Positions 56,801 through 64,000 of a stretch of 64,000 nucleotides of DNA are shown piece by piece. Every line of letters begins with the position of its first letter. The stretch's first letter is position 1. This DNA is from an uncultured Phycisphaerae bacterium (GTDB lineage: Bacteria; Planctomycetota; Phycisphaerae; UBA1845; PWPN01). The notes beneath the pieces are model-generated. The model searched no databases. It saw nothing but the letters and a program-made list of their open reading frames with translations, and was not told the origin of the DNA. The DNA lies in contig CALLOB010000011.1 of the NCBI GenBank assembly GCA_938005315.1, forward strand, positions 1 through 64,000, written 5' to 3'. The position numbers and the translations under genes are program-made.

Positions 56801-57562
56801 GTCCCGCACCGCGGGACTGACGCCTGCCAGTTCCGCGCCGACGTAGTAGCTGCCGGTCGCCCGCCCGGTGGTGTCCCAGCGGATGCCGCCCTCACGCGCC
56901 CGAACCGGCGCGCCGATGTTCACACGGCCGTTGGCCGGGTTGTTGTCGGTGTCGAAAAAGACCTGCACCAGCGGATTCAGGTCCGTCGGACTGCTGGCGA
57001 AGAAGCGGATGTCCACCAATGACCCCACCGGGGCCGACTCGCCGCCGTTGGGAAACAGGATTCGCACCGTCGGGCCGGTCACCAGCGAAACCAGCACCGA
57101 GGCGTAGCTGGTGACACGCTTGCCCCCGCTGATCACCGTCACCCCCAGCATGTAATCACCGGGCTCCAGGCCCGCCGTGCTCACGCCGGTGGTCACCCTG
57201 GTCAGCGCCGCGCTGCTGTTGGGCCGCGATCGAACGGCCAGGCCGGCCTCCGTGACCGCCCGGACGCCGTCGGAGGCAACCGTGTTGGTGTCGAGGAACA
57301 GCTCATACTCGAAATCCCCGGAAGCCACGTCGAACTGCACCGGAATCGTCTGCCCGACCTGTACGATCGTTGTCGAGACCGGCCGCGCGAACGTCACCAG
57401 AGACTGGGCGGCCTGCGCCCCCGCGGCGTCCTCCTGCGGCACCGGCCCCTGCGGAGGCGGAGTCATCAATGAAGGGCACCCCTGCCCGGCCAGCAACGGC
57501 AGGCAGACAGCCAGTCCGACAAGCAGGATCGCCGCCCGCCTCGATCGGGACTGATTAGCCAT
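53852..57562 (-). CDS. Large secreted FG-GAP (integrin-alpha-like) repeat protein, possible lipoprotein
   Basis: Signal sequence ..LLAGQGC; poly-Gly linker; repeated ..DYDGDGLNEIVLAAQYAKP.., ..DINGDGIADLAIAAPMAG.., ..DLDGDGRDDLLISAIEAD.. Confidence 0.85.
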   Translation of the reverse strand: MANQSRSRRAAILLVGLAVCLPLLAGQGCPSLMTPPPQGPVPQEDAAGAQAAQSLVTFARPVSTTIVQVGQTIPVQFDVASGDFEYELFLDTNTVASDGVRAVTEAGLAVRSRPNSSAALTRVTTGVSTAGLEPGDYMLGVTVISGGKRVTSYASVLVSLVTGPTVRILFPNGGESAPVGSLVDIRFFASSPTDLNPLVQVFFDTDNNPANGRVNIGAPVRAREGGIRWDTTGRATGSYYVGAELAGVSPAVRDYSDGAFTLTPPGSGGGGGGGGVPGPGEEGEVIVAVTTPRTDTTILASQIFTIRWSTNLLPGDGSVRIFREPDHDDDGVPDGQASRVFIGPAGIDAAQQIYQWDTTGILGTFFIGVTCTPLVGDPVEAYSQGRLTIQATSFWLGGLGTQRNEDNEVIAQSGALQGAIFRGFNFQDNLGSAMLAADDYDGDGLNEIVLAAQYAKPYIYANDGRGAGEAYLIYGRRARYQGDIEVNGVGTPDLPGLVMPGIMPNPHPPDDPFGRGNPLGFQVNGEPPAPFSTQGLQSLTLIPDQDGDGRQELVFGFPWCDSYRLRFQAMDGFHPNPIAGTGRLENNGHFLRGGAVVVSSRNPVMTNRNALNTNAGRVLRLGDVGQLFDNMTVSPSPPGYPILENRCDGDLLSGGDPETATFPCDGFIQRTTRGIKWDPKDPLEIDPPRLADPVPAGGWIISPHNGCGFGTLLSLSQVDPVSPTIGGRFSTDDDGYCVNFTFPNSGWIRVLGTGFYGRGTACENFIIAGPREPYGCRILGQTTTQWETEVPTTANLFGKSISVSGGFLLVGAPLRSVTDRDVWGRLPDITGRREMSGCVYMIPLRVPGDADNAFFWSVPGVQTHVDTPAPHNWIVRDVGSLRYGGNCGQINLDDGPWDKMYHPFYIVGAAPGDRVGEVAGIRDFNRDGREDFAVGGPGTNSGRGAVYLIYRREPQVEGHYFLERLQLPKNDPDRLNGLMILGEVNENLGTAIASAGPARLNDDYNDDPQKSADLIVGAPNAGTSAGFQSGRVVIVFGGRTLLNDAGGTTLNQLIQAGDAMQLIGTEAGNRTGETVANAGDINGDGIADLAIAAPMAGPPATVRRMFDSDYDGTLDAPGIDLNGDGKADDLDGDGRPDNMAECGVVYVVFGGRHLKGTISLSEIGTANLPGLVFMGRRGGDHLGGGHTLTGELARGISRAGDLDGDGRDDLLISAIEADPEGKTNAGEVYLVYGFGL

Positions 57563-57821
57563 AATCTCTTTCTCCCACGGTATTTATCGCTTCAGGGGAG
57601 ATTGCGCAGCGCCCGCTCCCGCCGATGCAGCACACCGCATGCCCCCCGCCCCTGCGGTGCTTTCAGAGGTATCATCCCGGTCGCCAAGGGTCCTGTCAAC
57701 GGCCGGTGTTCAGCGGCGATGAAACACATCCGGTCGCCGGTCCGGGCACCCCCTGCCTGGGCCCCCGAGGCGGCGACCCGGAAGCCGCATGACAGGCTCG
57801 ACCCCAGCTGCAGGCGGGTGC

Positions 57822-58175
57822 TCAGCCGACCGAGGAAGGCTTCTCGTTGTCCCCAAGAACTCGCTGGATGGCGTTGCGGACCACCGTGACTTTCACGTTG
57901 GCGGATTCATCCACCTTCACCGATACCTCGTTGTCGCTGGTGGAGACCACCGAACCGATGATGCCCCCGACCGTCAGCACCCGATCCCCCTTCTTGATGT
58001 TGCGGAGCATCTCCTCGCGCTTCTGCTTGTCCTTGCGGCCACCCCACATCATGAAGCCGTAGAACACCACCAGCATGATGATGATGCCCCACAGCAACTG
58101 GCCGCCGCCCCCGCCGGGCCCCCCGGGTCCGGAAGGCGCCTGGGCCAGGACCATCAGCTCGGAAAAAGCGCTCAC
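57822..58175 (-). CDS. yajC: Preprotein translocase subunit YajC
   Basis: Single TM, ..MWGGRKDKQKREEMLRNIKKGDRVLTVGGIIGSVVSTSDNEVSVKVDESANVKVTVVRNAIQRVL. Confidence 0.95.
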   Translation of the reverse strand: MSAFSELMVLAQAPSGPGGPGGGGGQLLWGIIIMLVVFYGFMMWGGRKDKQKREEMLRNIKKGDRVLTVGGIIGSVVSTSDNEVSVKVDESANVKVTVVRNAIQRVLGDNEKPSSVG

Positions 58176-59314
58176 GCGAGGTTACCTCCGGTGGGATCGC
58201 GACAAGCCCCGGCCGCGCCGGCCGCCGGGAACTCGGCCAGCATCGTCGCCCAAGACCCCGTCGGAATCAAGTCCCGCAGCCGGGCCATGAACCGCTGGAA
58301 GAACCAGAGGTTGTGAACCGTCAGAAGCATCGGGCCGAGCATCTCGCCGACGGTGAACAGATGCCGGATGTAAGCCCGACTGAAGCCGCGGCAGGTCGGG
58401 CAGGGGCATCCCGGCTCAAGGGGGTCCGGGTCGCGCCGGTATTTCTCGTTCCGCAGCCGCAACCCGCCGGCCGGGGTGAAGGCATAGGCGTTTCGGGCGT
58501 TGCGGGTGGGCAGGACGCAGTCGAACATGTCGACCCCGGCCCGGACGGCCTCCAGGATGTCCCGCGGCATGCCCACGCCCATCAGATACCTCGGACGATC
58601 CGGTGGCAAGGCGGGCACCACGGTTCGCAGCACCTCGACCATGGTTTCGTGCGGCTCGCCCACGGAAAGGCCTCCCACCGCATACCCCGGGAACCCCAAC
58701 TCTTGCAGCCGGGCCGCACACTCCAGCCGCAGGTCGGCGTAGATCCCCCCCTGAACGATGCCAAACATCGCCTGATCGGTCCGGCTGTGGGCCTGCCGGC
58801 AGCGCCGGGCCCACTCCACCGTCCGCCGGACCGCAACGGCGGCCGTGTCGTGGTCGGCCTGTCCCGGCGGGCACTCGTCCAGGGCCATGATGATGTCCGC
58901 CCCAAGCCGGTTCTGGATGGCGGTGGCCGACTCCGGAGTCAGGGGGATCCACTGCCCGTCGATGTGCGACCGAAAGGTCACGCCGTCGTCGCTGATCTCA
59001 CGTAGGGCCGCCAGCGAGAACACCTGGTAGCCGCCGCTGTCGGTGAGGATCGGCCCGTTCCAGCCCATGAAGCGATGCAGCCCGCCCAGTTCGGCGATCA
59101 CCTCGGCCCCCGGCCGCTGGGCGAGGTGGTAGGTGTTGCCCAGCAGGATATCCGCCCCGCTGTCGCGGACCTGGCCGGGCCAGGCGCCCTTGACCGCCGC
59201 CCGCGTTCCCACGGGCATGAACGCCGGCGTCCGCACCGTGCCGTGGGGGGTCGTCAGCAGGCCACAGCGTGCCTGACCGCCGGGCTCCCGGCTGGTCACC
59301 TGGAACTCGAACAT
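58172..59314 (-). CDS. tgt: tRNA-guanine transglycosylase
   Basis: MFEFQVTSREPGGQARCGLLTTPHGTVRTPAFMPVGT..ILLGNTYHLAQRPGAEVIAELGGLHRFMGW..TDSGGYQVFSL..; Zn motif CPCPTCRGFSRAYIRHL. Confidence 0.96.
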   Translation of the reverse strand: MFEFQVTSREPGGQARCGLLTTPHGTVRTPAFMPVGTRAAVKGAWPGQVRDSGADILLGNTYHLAQRPGAEVIAELGGLHRFMGWNGPILTDSGGYQVFSLAALREISDDGVTFRSHIDGQWIPLTPESATAIQNRLGADIIMALDECPPGQADHDTAAVAVRRTVEWARRCRQAHSRTDQAMFGIVQGGIYADLRLECAARLQELGFPGYAVGGLSVGEPHETMVEVLRTVVPALPPDRPRYLMGVGMPRDILEAVRAGVDMFDCVLPTRNARNAYAFTPAGGLRLRNEKYRRDPDPLEPGCPCPTCRGFSRAYIRHLFTVGEMLGPMLLTVHNLWFFQRFMARLRDLIPTGSWATMLAEFPAAGAAGACRDPTGGNLA

Positions 59315-59379
59315 GGCCACATGATAACCCGGCCGCCGCAGGGATGCCCTCCGACGGGCCGACCGTGGCCGGCTTGCGA

Positions 59380-60351
59380 CTACAGACCGGCGGCCCGGGC
59401 GGCCTGTCGCAGGAGCTCCGCCGAGGCCCGCAGGGCCTGCCGCTCCGCGTCCGTCATCGGGATCGGCAGCGGCGGGCTGGCGCCGTGCCGGTTGACCAGG
59501 CACGGCACTGAAAGGCAGACGTCCGAGATGCCGCAATAGTCCTCGATCAGTCTGGATACGGTCAGCACCGCGTTCTCATCGCGGCGGATGGCCTCGACGA
59601 TGCGGGCCACCGCCAGCCCCACCGCCCAGTTGGTCGCGCCCTTGGCGGCGATGATCTCGGCGGCGGCCGACCGCACGGCGTCGAACAGGGCTGCACGTTC
59701 GCTTTCGTCCAGCGGCGGCCGGTCCGGCGGCCGATACTCATCCAGCGGAATCACGCCGATATGCACGCTGGACCACAGCGGCAGCTCGCTCTCGCCGTGC
59801 TCGCCGATGATGTACCCGTGCACGTTGCGCACGGCCACCCCCAGCCGCTCCGCCAGCAGGCTCACGAAGCGCGAGCTGTCCAGCACCGTCCCCGAGCCGA
59901 TGACCCGCCCGCGCGGGCCGCAGTACCACTTCCTGGCCGCGTAGGTCAACACGTCCACCGGGTTGGATACCACCAGCAGGATGGCATCCGGCGCCGCCGC
60001 CGAAATCGCCGGAATCAGGTCGCGAAAGATCCCCACGTTGGTCTGGGTGAGGTCCAGGCGGGTCTGACCCGGCTTCTGCCTGGCCCCGGCGGTCACGATC
60101 ACGATCTCCGCGTCGCGGCAATCGTCAACGACACCGGCCGTGATCCGCACCGGCGGCGCGAACCGCCGACCGTGGTTGAGGTCCTTGACCTCGGCCTCGC
60201 ACTTGGCCCGGTGGGCGTCGATCAGCACGATTTCCGTGGCCAGCCCCTGCAGCATGAGCGTGTGCGCGATCGTCGCCCCGACCGATCCGACGCCGACGAT
60301 CGCTACCTTGCCGCTGCGGCAAGGTGACTGCGTGGCTTCGGACGTCGTCAT
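59380..60351 (-). CDS. ldh: L-lactate dehydrogenase
   Basis: ..VAIVGVGSVGATIAHTLMLQGLATEIVLIDAHRAKCEAEVKDLNHG..GSGTVLDSSRFVSLLAERLGVAVRNVHGYIIGEHGESELPLWSSVHIG. Confidence 0.92.
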   Translation of the reverse strand: MTTSEATQSPCRSGKVAIVGVGSVGATIAHTLMLQGLATEIVLIDAHRAKCEAEVKDLNHGRRFAPPVRITAGVVDDCRDAEIVIVTAGARQKPGQTRLDLTQTNVGIFRDLIPAISAAAPDAILLVVSNPVDVLTYAARKWYCGPRGRVIGSGTVLDSSRFVSLLAERLGVAVRNVHGYIIGEHGESELPLWSSVHIGVIPLDEYRPPDRPPLDESERAALFDAVRSAAAEIIAAKGATNWAVGLAVARIVEAIRRDENAVLTVSRLIEDYCGISDVCLSVPCLVNRHGASPPLPIPMTDAERQALRASAELLRQAARAAGL

Positions 60352-60460
60352 GACACATCACCTCCCGGATCGTCGGGCCGCGGAACCGGCCGTCGCGGCT
60401 CGCCCGTCCAGTGTCCATCCGGGACCTGCCGAACGGCCCGTCTCCGCCCGGCGTCGTGTC

Positions 60461-61255
60461 CTATCGGACGTGCCCGGCCTCTCGAACCGCCGGAGTCTGC
60501 ACCAGCCCCATCCACCGACCCGCGCTCAAGGCCATCCCGGCCGCGACCAGGCCGATCATCGCGCCGAACCAGCAGTCGCTGAACCAGTGGACCCCGTCGA
60601 TGAACCGGCTCAAAGCGCAGCCCGCGGCGAGGACCCACAACAATCCACGCAGACGCGGATAAAACCACGCCAGAACGCCGGCCAGGGCGAACGCCGCGGC
60701 CGAGTGACCTGAGGGAAACGACTGCGTGCGGTTCTGGCGGTCGCCCGCCCGCCACCCCAGCCACGTATCCGCCGGGTGCATCTGCTCCAGCGGCCCTGCG
60801 GCCTCGACGGCCGCAAACGGGCGATATCGGCCGACGGCGAACTTCAGCGGATTGTAGGCCAGCGACCCGAACAACTGGGCCAGCAGCACCGTGACGATCA
60901 CCGCCCGGCGTCGCGGGTCCGTCAGGGCCGCCATCACCAGCACCACCGTGATCGCGGGCGCCTGGCCGAAGTGCCGCAAGCCCTCGACGTACTGCTTGAA
61001 GATGCCATCGGGGCCGTCCTCGCCCACCAGGGCGTAGCGCCACCGCATCAGGACGATGTCCACCCGGAACAACAGACCGCCCGAAAGACATGCGCCGATG
61101 AACAGGAGCACCGCCCGTATCGTGCCGGGGCTTTTCGCCGCAAAAGGCCCGCTGTCAGAAGTGCAGGACACGCCGGCTCCGGTCGGACGTTCGCCGCCGG
61201 GCCGGTGTTCATCTGCGTTCCGGAAAGCCGCGCCCTTCTGCGATGCGGTTGCCAT
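60461..61255 (-). CDS. PAP2 family phosphatase
   Basis: Multi-TM; ..KFAVGRYRP.. ; ..SFPSGHSAAAFALAGVLAWFYP..; ..SRFIDGVHWFSDCWFGAMIG.. Confidence 0.9.
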   Translation of the reverse strand: MATASQKGAAFRNADEHRPGGERPTGAGVSCTSDSGPFAAKSPGTIRAVLLFIGACLSGGLLFRVDIVLMRWRYALVGEDGPDGIFKQYVEGLRHFGQAPAITVVLVMAALTDPRRRAVIVTVLLAQLFGSLAYNPLKFAVGRYRPFAAVEAAGPLEQMHPADTWLGWRAGDRQNRTQSFPSGHSAAAFALAGVLAWFYPRLRGLLWVLAAGCALSRFIDGVHWFSDCWFGAMIGLVAAGMALSAGRWMGLVQTPAVREAGHVR

Positions 61256-61431
61256 CCGGGCGTGATTGTGGCCGATCAGGGCTGCCGGAGCAAACCCGGG
61301 CGAAAGGAGGGGACCACCGGGGACATGCGGCCTGCGCCATCGGCGGATCGACGACACGCCGCGGACCGCTGCGCGCCCCGATCGCGACGCTCGCCCGGGC
61401 GAACAATCGCCGCGCACGCTATCATGTCGGC

Positions 61432-62364
61432 ATGAGGCGTTTCATCATCGAACGGTTCGAGCCGGCCTATCTGCGCGAGTCCGTGCGCGGCTCGCTGCCG
61501 GAACGGGCGCGGGCCGCCGTTCAACGGCTGAAGGCCTGCGATCTCTGCCCGCGGGCCTGCGGCGTCGATCGGTCCAGCGATGCTCCCGGTCGCTGTCGAA
61601 CCGGTCGGTTCGCCCGCGTCGCCTCGGCCTTCGCCCATCCCGGGGAGGAAGCCTGCCTTTCCGGCAATCGCGGCAGCGGGACGATCTTCTTCGGCGGCTG
61701 CAACCTGGGCTGCCTCTTCTGCCAGAACGCCGAGCTCAGTCACGGCGACGAGGGGCGGGAATGCTCGCCTCATGAGATCGCCTCACTGATGCTCGACCTG
61801 CAGGATCGGGGCTGTCACAACATCAACTTCGTCACCCCCTCGCACGTGATCCCCCAGATCATCGAGGCGGTCGCCCTGGCCGTCGGGCGGGGGCTGCGGC
61901 TGCCGATCGTCTACAACACCGGCGGCTACGATACCGTCGACTCGCTGCGGCTGCTGGAGGGTGTGGTCGATATCTACATGCCGGATTTCAAGCTCTGGTC
62001 GGCCGAGGCCTGTGAGCAGCACCTCACGGCCGGCGACTACGGCCGGCAAGCCCGGGCGGCCATCGCCGAGATGCACCGTCAGGTCGGCGAGCTGGTCTTC
62101 AGGCCCGACGGCACGGCCTGCCGGGGCCTGCTGGTCCGTCATCTGGTCATGCCCGGCCTGCTCGACGAAAGCGCCGCGATCTTCGAGTGGCTGGCCCGGC
62201 TCTCGCCGGATACCTTTGTGAATATCATGGGGCAGTACCACCCCTGGGGCCCCATCCTTGCCGCCCCGCCCCCCGGCGATCCGCTCCAGCGTCGTCCAAC
62301 CGCCGCTGAACTGGAATCGGCCCGCCTTCGTGCCCGCCAGGCCGGGCTGTGGCGATTCGAATGA
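61432..62364 (+). CDS. Radical SAM protein (PFL-activase-like)
   Basis: CDLCPRACGVDRSSDAPGRCRTG; FFGGCNLGCLFCQN (CxxxCxxC); ..FVTPSHVIPQIIEAV..IVYNTGGYDTVDSLRLLEGVVDIYMPDFKLW.. Confidence 0.9.
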   Translation: MRRFIIERFEPAYLRESVRGSLPERARAAVQRLKACDLCPRACGVDRSSDAPGRCRTGRFARVASAFAHPGEEACLSGNRGSGTIFFGGCNLGCLFCQNAELSHGDEGRECSPHEIASLMLDLQDRGCHNINFVTPSHVIPQIIEAVALAVGRGLRLPIVYNTGGYDTVDSLRLLEGVVDIYMPDFKLWSAEACEQHLTAGDYGRQARAAIAEMHRQVGELVFRPDGTACRGLLVRHLVMPGLLDESAAIFEWLARLSPDTFVNIMGQYHPWGPILAAPPPGDPLQRRPTAAELESARLRARQAGLWRFE

Positions 62365-62441
62365 ACCGCCCAGGCCGTGTTCGGGCATGCGGCGCACAGC
62401 CTGGAGGATTGCAAAAACTTGTAAAAAAAGGAATTATGGAA

Positions 62442-62514
62442 TGACCCCAGCGGGATTCGAACCCGCGTTGCCGGCGTGAAAAGCCGGTGTCCTAGGCCTC
62501 TAGACGATGGGGCC
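62442..62514 (-). tRNA. tRNA-Glu (anticodon UUC)
   Basis: GGCCCCATCGTCTAGAGGCCTAGGACACCGGCTTTTCACGCCGGCAACGCGGGTTCGAATCCCGCTGGGGTCA; full cloverleaf, CCA not encoded. Confidence 0.97.
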
Positions 62515-62756
62515 GTTCGTCATTCGCCCGACTGCGCCTGGCGACGGCTTCTGCGGGCGATGTGCGGCAGTATAGGGGAATCCATCGACGCAAACAACCG
62601 CCTTACTGAAACCCCGCCGTCCAGCGCCAGCCGGTGTGGCCGTCCATGGACAAGGAACCCTTATCCGGCTCCCGCGGGCGCCGAGCCATGTCGGCCGGCG
62701 GCGATCTGAAGTCCACGGGCGGTGGCGATGTTCTAGGGCACCGCCAAGGGTCGGCT

Positions 62757-64000
62757 TCAGCCCGGCGGCTGCTGCCCGACAGCTGTGTTCAGGCGGCCGT
62801 CGGTGTTCCGGAATACCGGTACGTCGAACTTCAGGTCGAGGTCCGCTCCGGGAAGCTTCGCCTTGGCCGTCAGTTGCCAGCGCACGGCGTCGGCAGGGTC
62901 CGTGTCATCCGTGGGCCGGCAGCCGGCGGGAATCGAAAAATCCACCGGCAGCTGCAGTTCCGTGAGGCCGAAGGTGGTTCCGCCTGTGGGCACCGAGCGT
63001 CTGGCCTCCCACAGGACATCCCGGCTGGTTTTCGACTCGCCCCCATGGCGGGTGACGAAGGTTCTCACGCACCGCAAAGCCAGCTCGACGTCACCGATGC
63101 CGGTCAGGTCGCCGACCAGGTGCAGCGTTCCCCGGAGCGATCCGCCAACCACCGCCGGAAAGGTCTGGAGGTCCAACCGGCTGCCACTGAATCGCCGGTA
63201 TCGCCGACTCCGGACGATGGCCCCGGCCAGCAGACCGATGCCGACAAGCGGGAAGCCCAGCAAGGCCAGGGTCCAGGGCCTTTCTTCCCGCAATTCGTGC
63301 ATGAAGGGGATCCTGGCCACCGGCAGGCTGACCACATTCCAGAAGACGGCCACAAGCCAAAGAGCCCAACCCGGCCCTGCGGGCTGGAGCCGCCCTTCGG
63401 CCCATTCTGCCTTCCAGCGCCAGGGCTGGTCGGGATACCGGGCCTGCAGCGATCGGAGCCGGGCGGCCCGACGCCGCCACCAGACCGCGGGGACCGCGAC
63501 GGCCAGGCTGATGCCCCCGAACACCGCAACGAACAACAGGTTGAACAGGAGCAGTTCCCAGCGCATCTGCCGGTCCAGCACGGCCTCGGCGGGGTTGTCG
63601 GGGTTGACCCAGCAGGGCACCGGGTCGCTCTCGATGGCCTGGAAGTGCTGCTTCAGCCGCTCATAGGTGGCCTGCTGCCACGATCCGATGTTGTCGCTTC
63701 CGTCGGCAAGGCCCACCCGCCGGCCCTGGAAGACCTGCCCGTTGAAAACATAGCTGTATCGGCATTCGACACGGTAGGTCGTGGCTTCCCCGTCGCGGTT
63801 GACCCGCAGCTGGAGGTGTTCGATCGTCGCCGGCGTCTGAACCCACCTCTGCGCATCGCGCCAGGCCTGTACCATGACGATGCTGCGCCAGCCCATGAAC
63901 ACGGCGACGGCGGGAAAAGCCAGCATGAGCAAGGCGAACACCAGGAGCAGCGTATAGCCGATGAACTCCCCGGCGAACGGGGCTTTCTTCGCTTCGAGGT
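62757..64000 (-). CDS. DUF3592 domain-containing membrane protein, 5' end beyond right edge
   Basis: ..YRVECRYSYVFNGQVFQGRRVGL..CWVNPDNPAEAVLDRQMRWELLLF..; frame stays open past the track start (LEAKKAPFAGEFIGYTLLLVFALLML..). Confidence 0.75.
   Translation of the reverse strand, partial: LEAKKAPFAGEFIGYTLLLVFALLMLAFPAVAVFMGWRSIVMVQAWRDAQRWVQTPATIEHLQLRVNRDGEATTYRVECRYSYVFNGQVFQGRRVGLADGSDNIGSWQQATYERLKQHFQAIESDPVPCWVNPDNPAEAVLDRQMRWELLLFNLLFVAVFGGISLAVAVPAVWWRRRAARLRSLQARYPDQPWRWKAEWAEGRLQPAGPGWALWLVAVFWNVVSLPVARIPFMHELREERPWTLALLGFPLVGIGLLAGAIVRSRRYRRFSGSRLDLQTFPAVVGGSLRGTLHLVGDLTGIGDVELALRCVRTFVTRHGGESKTSRDVLWEARRSVPTGGTTFGLTELQLPVDFSIPAGCRPTDDTDPADAVRWQLTAKAKLPGADLDLKFDVPVFRNTDGRLNTAVGQQPPG

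Noticed and set aside
54005-57022. 1005-aa plus-strand ORF
   Set aside because: Antisense to the FG-GAP gene; no domain-like features.
62401-62441. T-rich stretch after tRNA-Glu as a rho-independent terminator
   Set aside because: Minus-strand T7 run present but no clear hairpin directly before it; not called.
62442-63941. tRNA-Glu as integration site of a mobile element
   Set aside because: No integrase, no duplicated tRNA 3' end seen, flanking genes look chromosomal.

Overview
High-GC, gene-dense chromosomal window. It looks like a planctomycete/Phycisphaerae-type genome, inferred from gene content and the many secreted proteins; taxonomy was not tested. I find about 50 credible CDS, one tRNA-Glu(UUC), and no rRNA, CRISPR, transposase or integrase. 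Main blocks: (1) DUF58 + transglutaminase operon behind an AT-rich perfect palindrome; (2) three-gene pnt transhydrogenase followed by a DUF1638 + ferredoxin/ASKHA pair of the corrinoid reductive-activator type, carrying an in-frame G10 tract; (3) rplU, lipoprotein, DUF2723-like, YdcF, thioesterase, DsrE and TrmO genes; (4) a minus-strand run of two OppA-B-C sets with a single ATPase, followed directly by a fused HemD-HemE and a HemG/HemY; (5) two TPR proteins, an orphan sugar-binding lipoprotein, a UbiD-family protein and a PhoD-like protein; (6) a compact seven-gene minus-strand catabolic cluster (aminotransferase, class I aldolase, UroD/MtaA-like protein, amidohydrolase, Fuc/Ara-type isomerase, FGGY kinase, Na+ symporter), the best candidate for an undescribed pathway; (7) YmdB-like phosphoesterase + XseA, a metzincin/PKD protein with a possible C-terminal sorting signal, a large FG-GAP protein, YajC/Tgt, Ldh, PAP2, a radical SAM protein and a DUF3592 protein running off the right edge. 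The very long ORFs antisense to these genes are GC artefacts. All family calls come from reading the translations; no searches were run.
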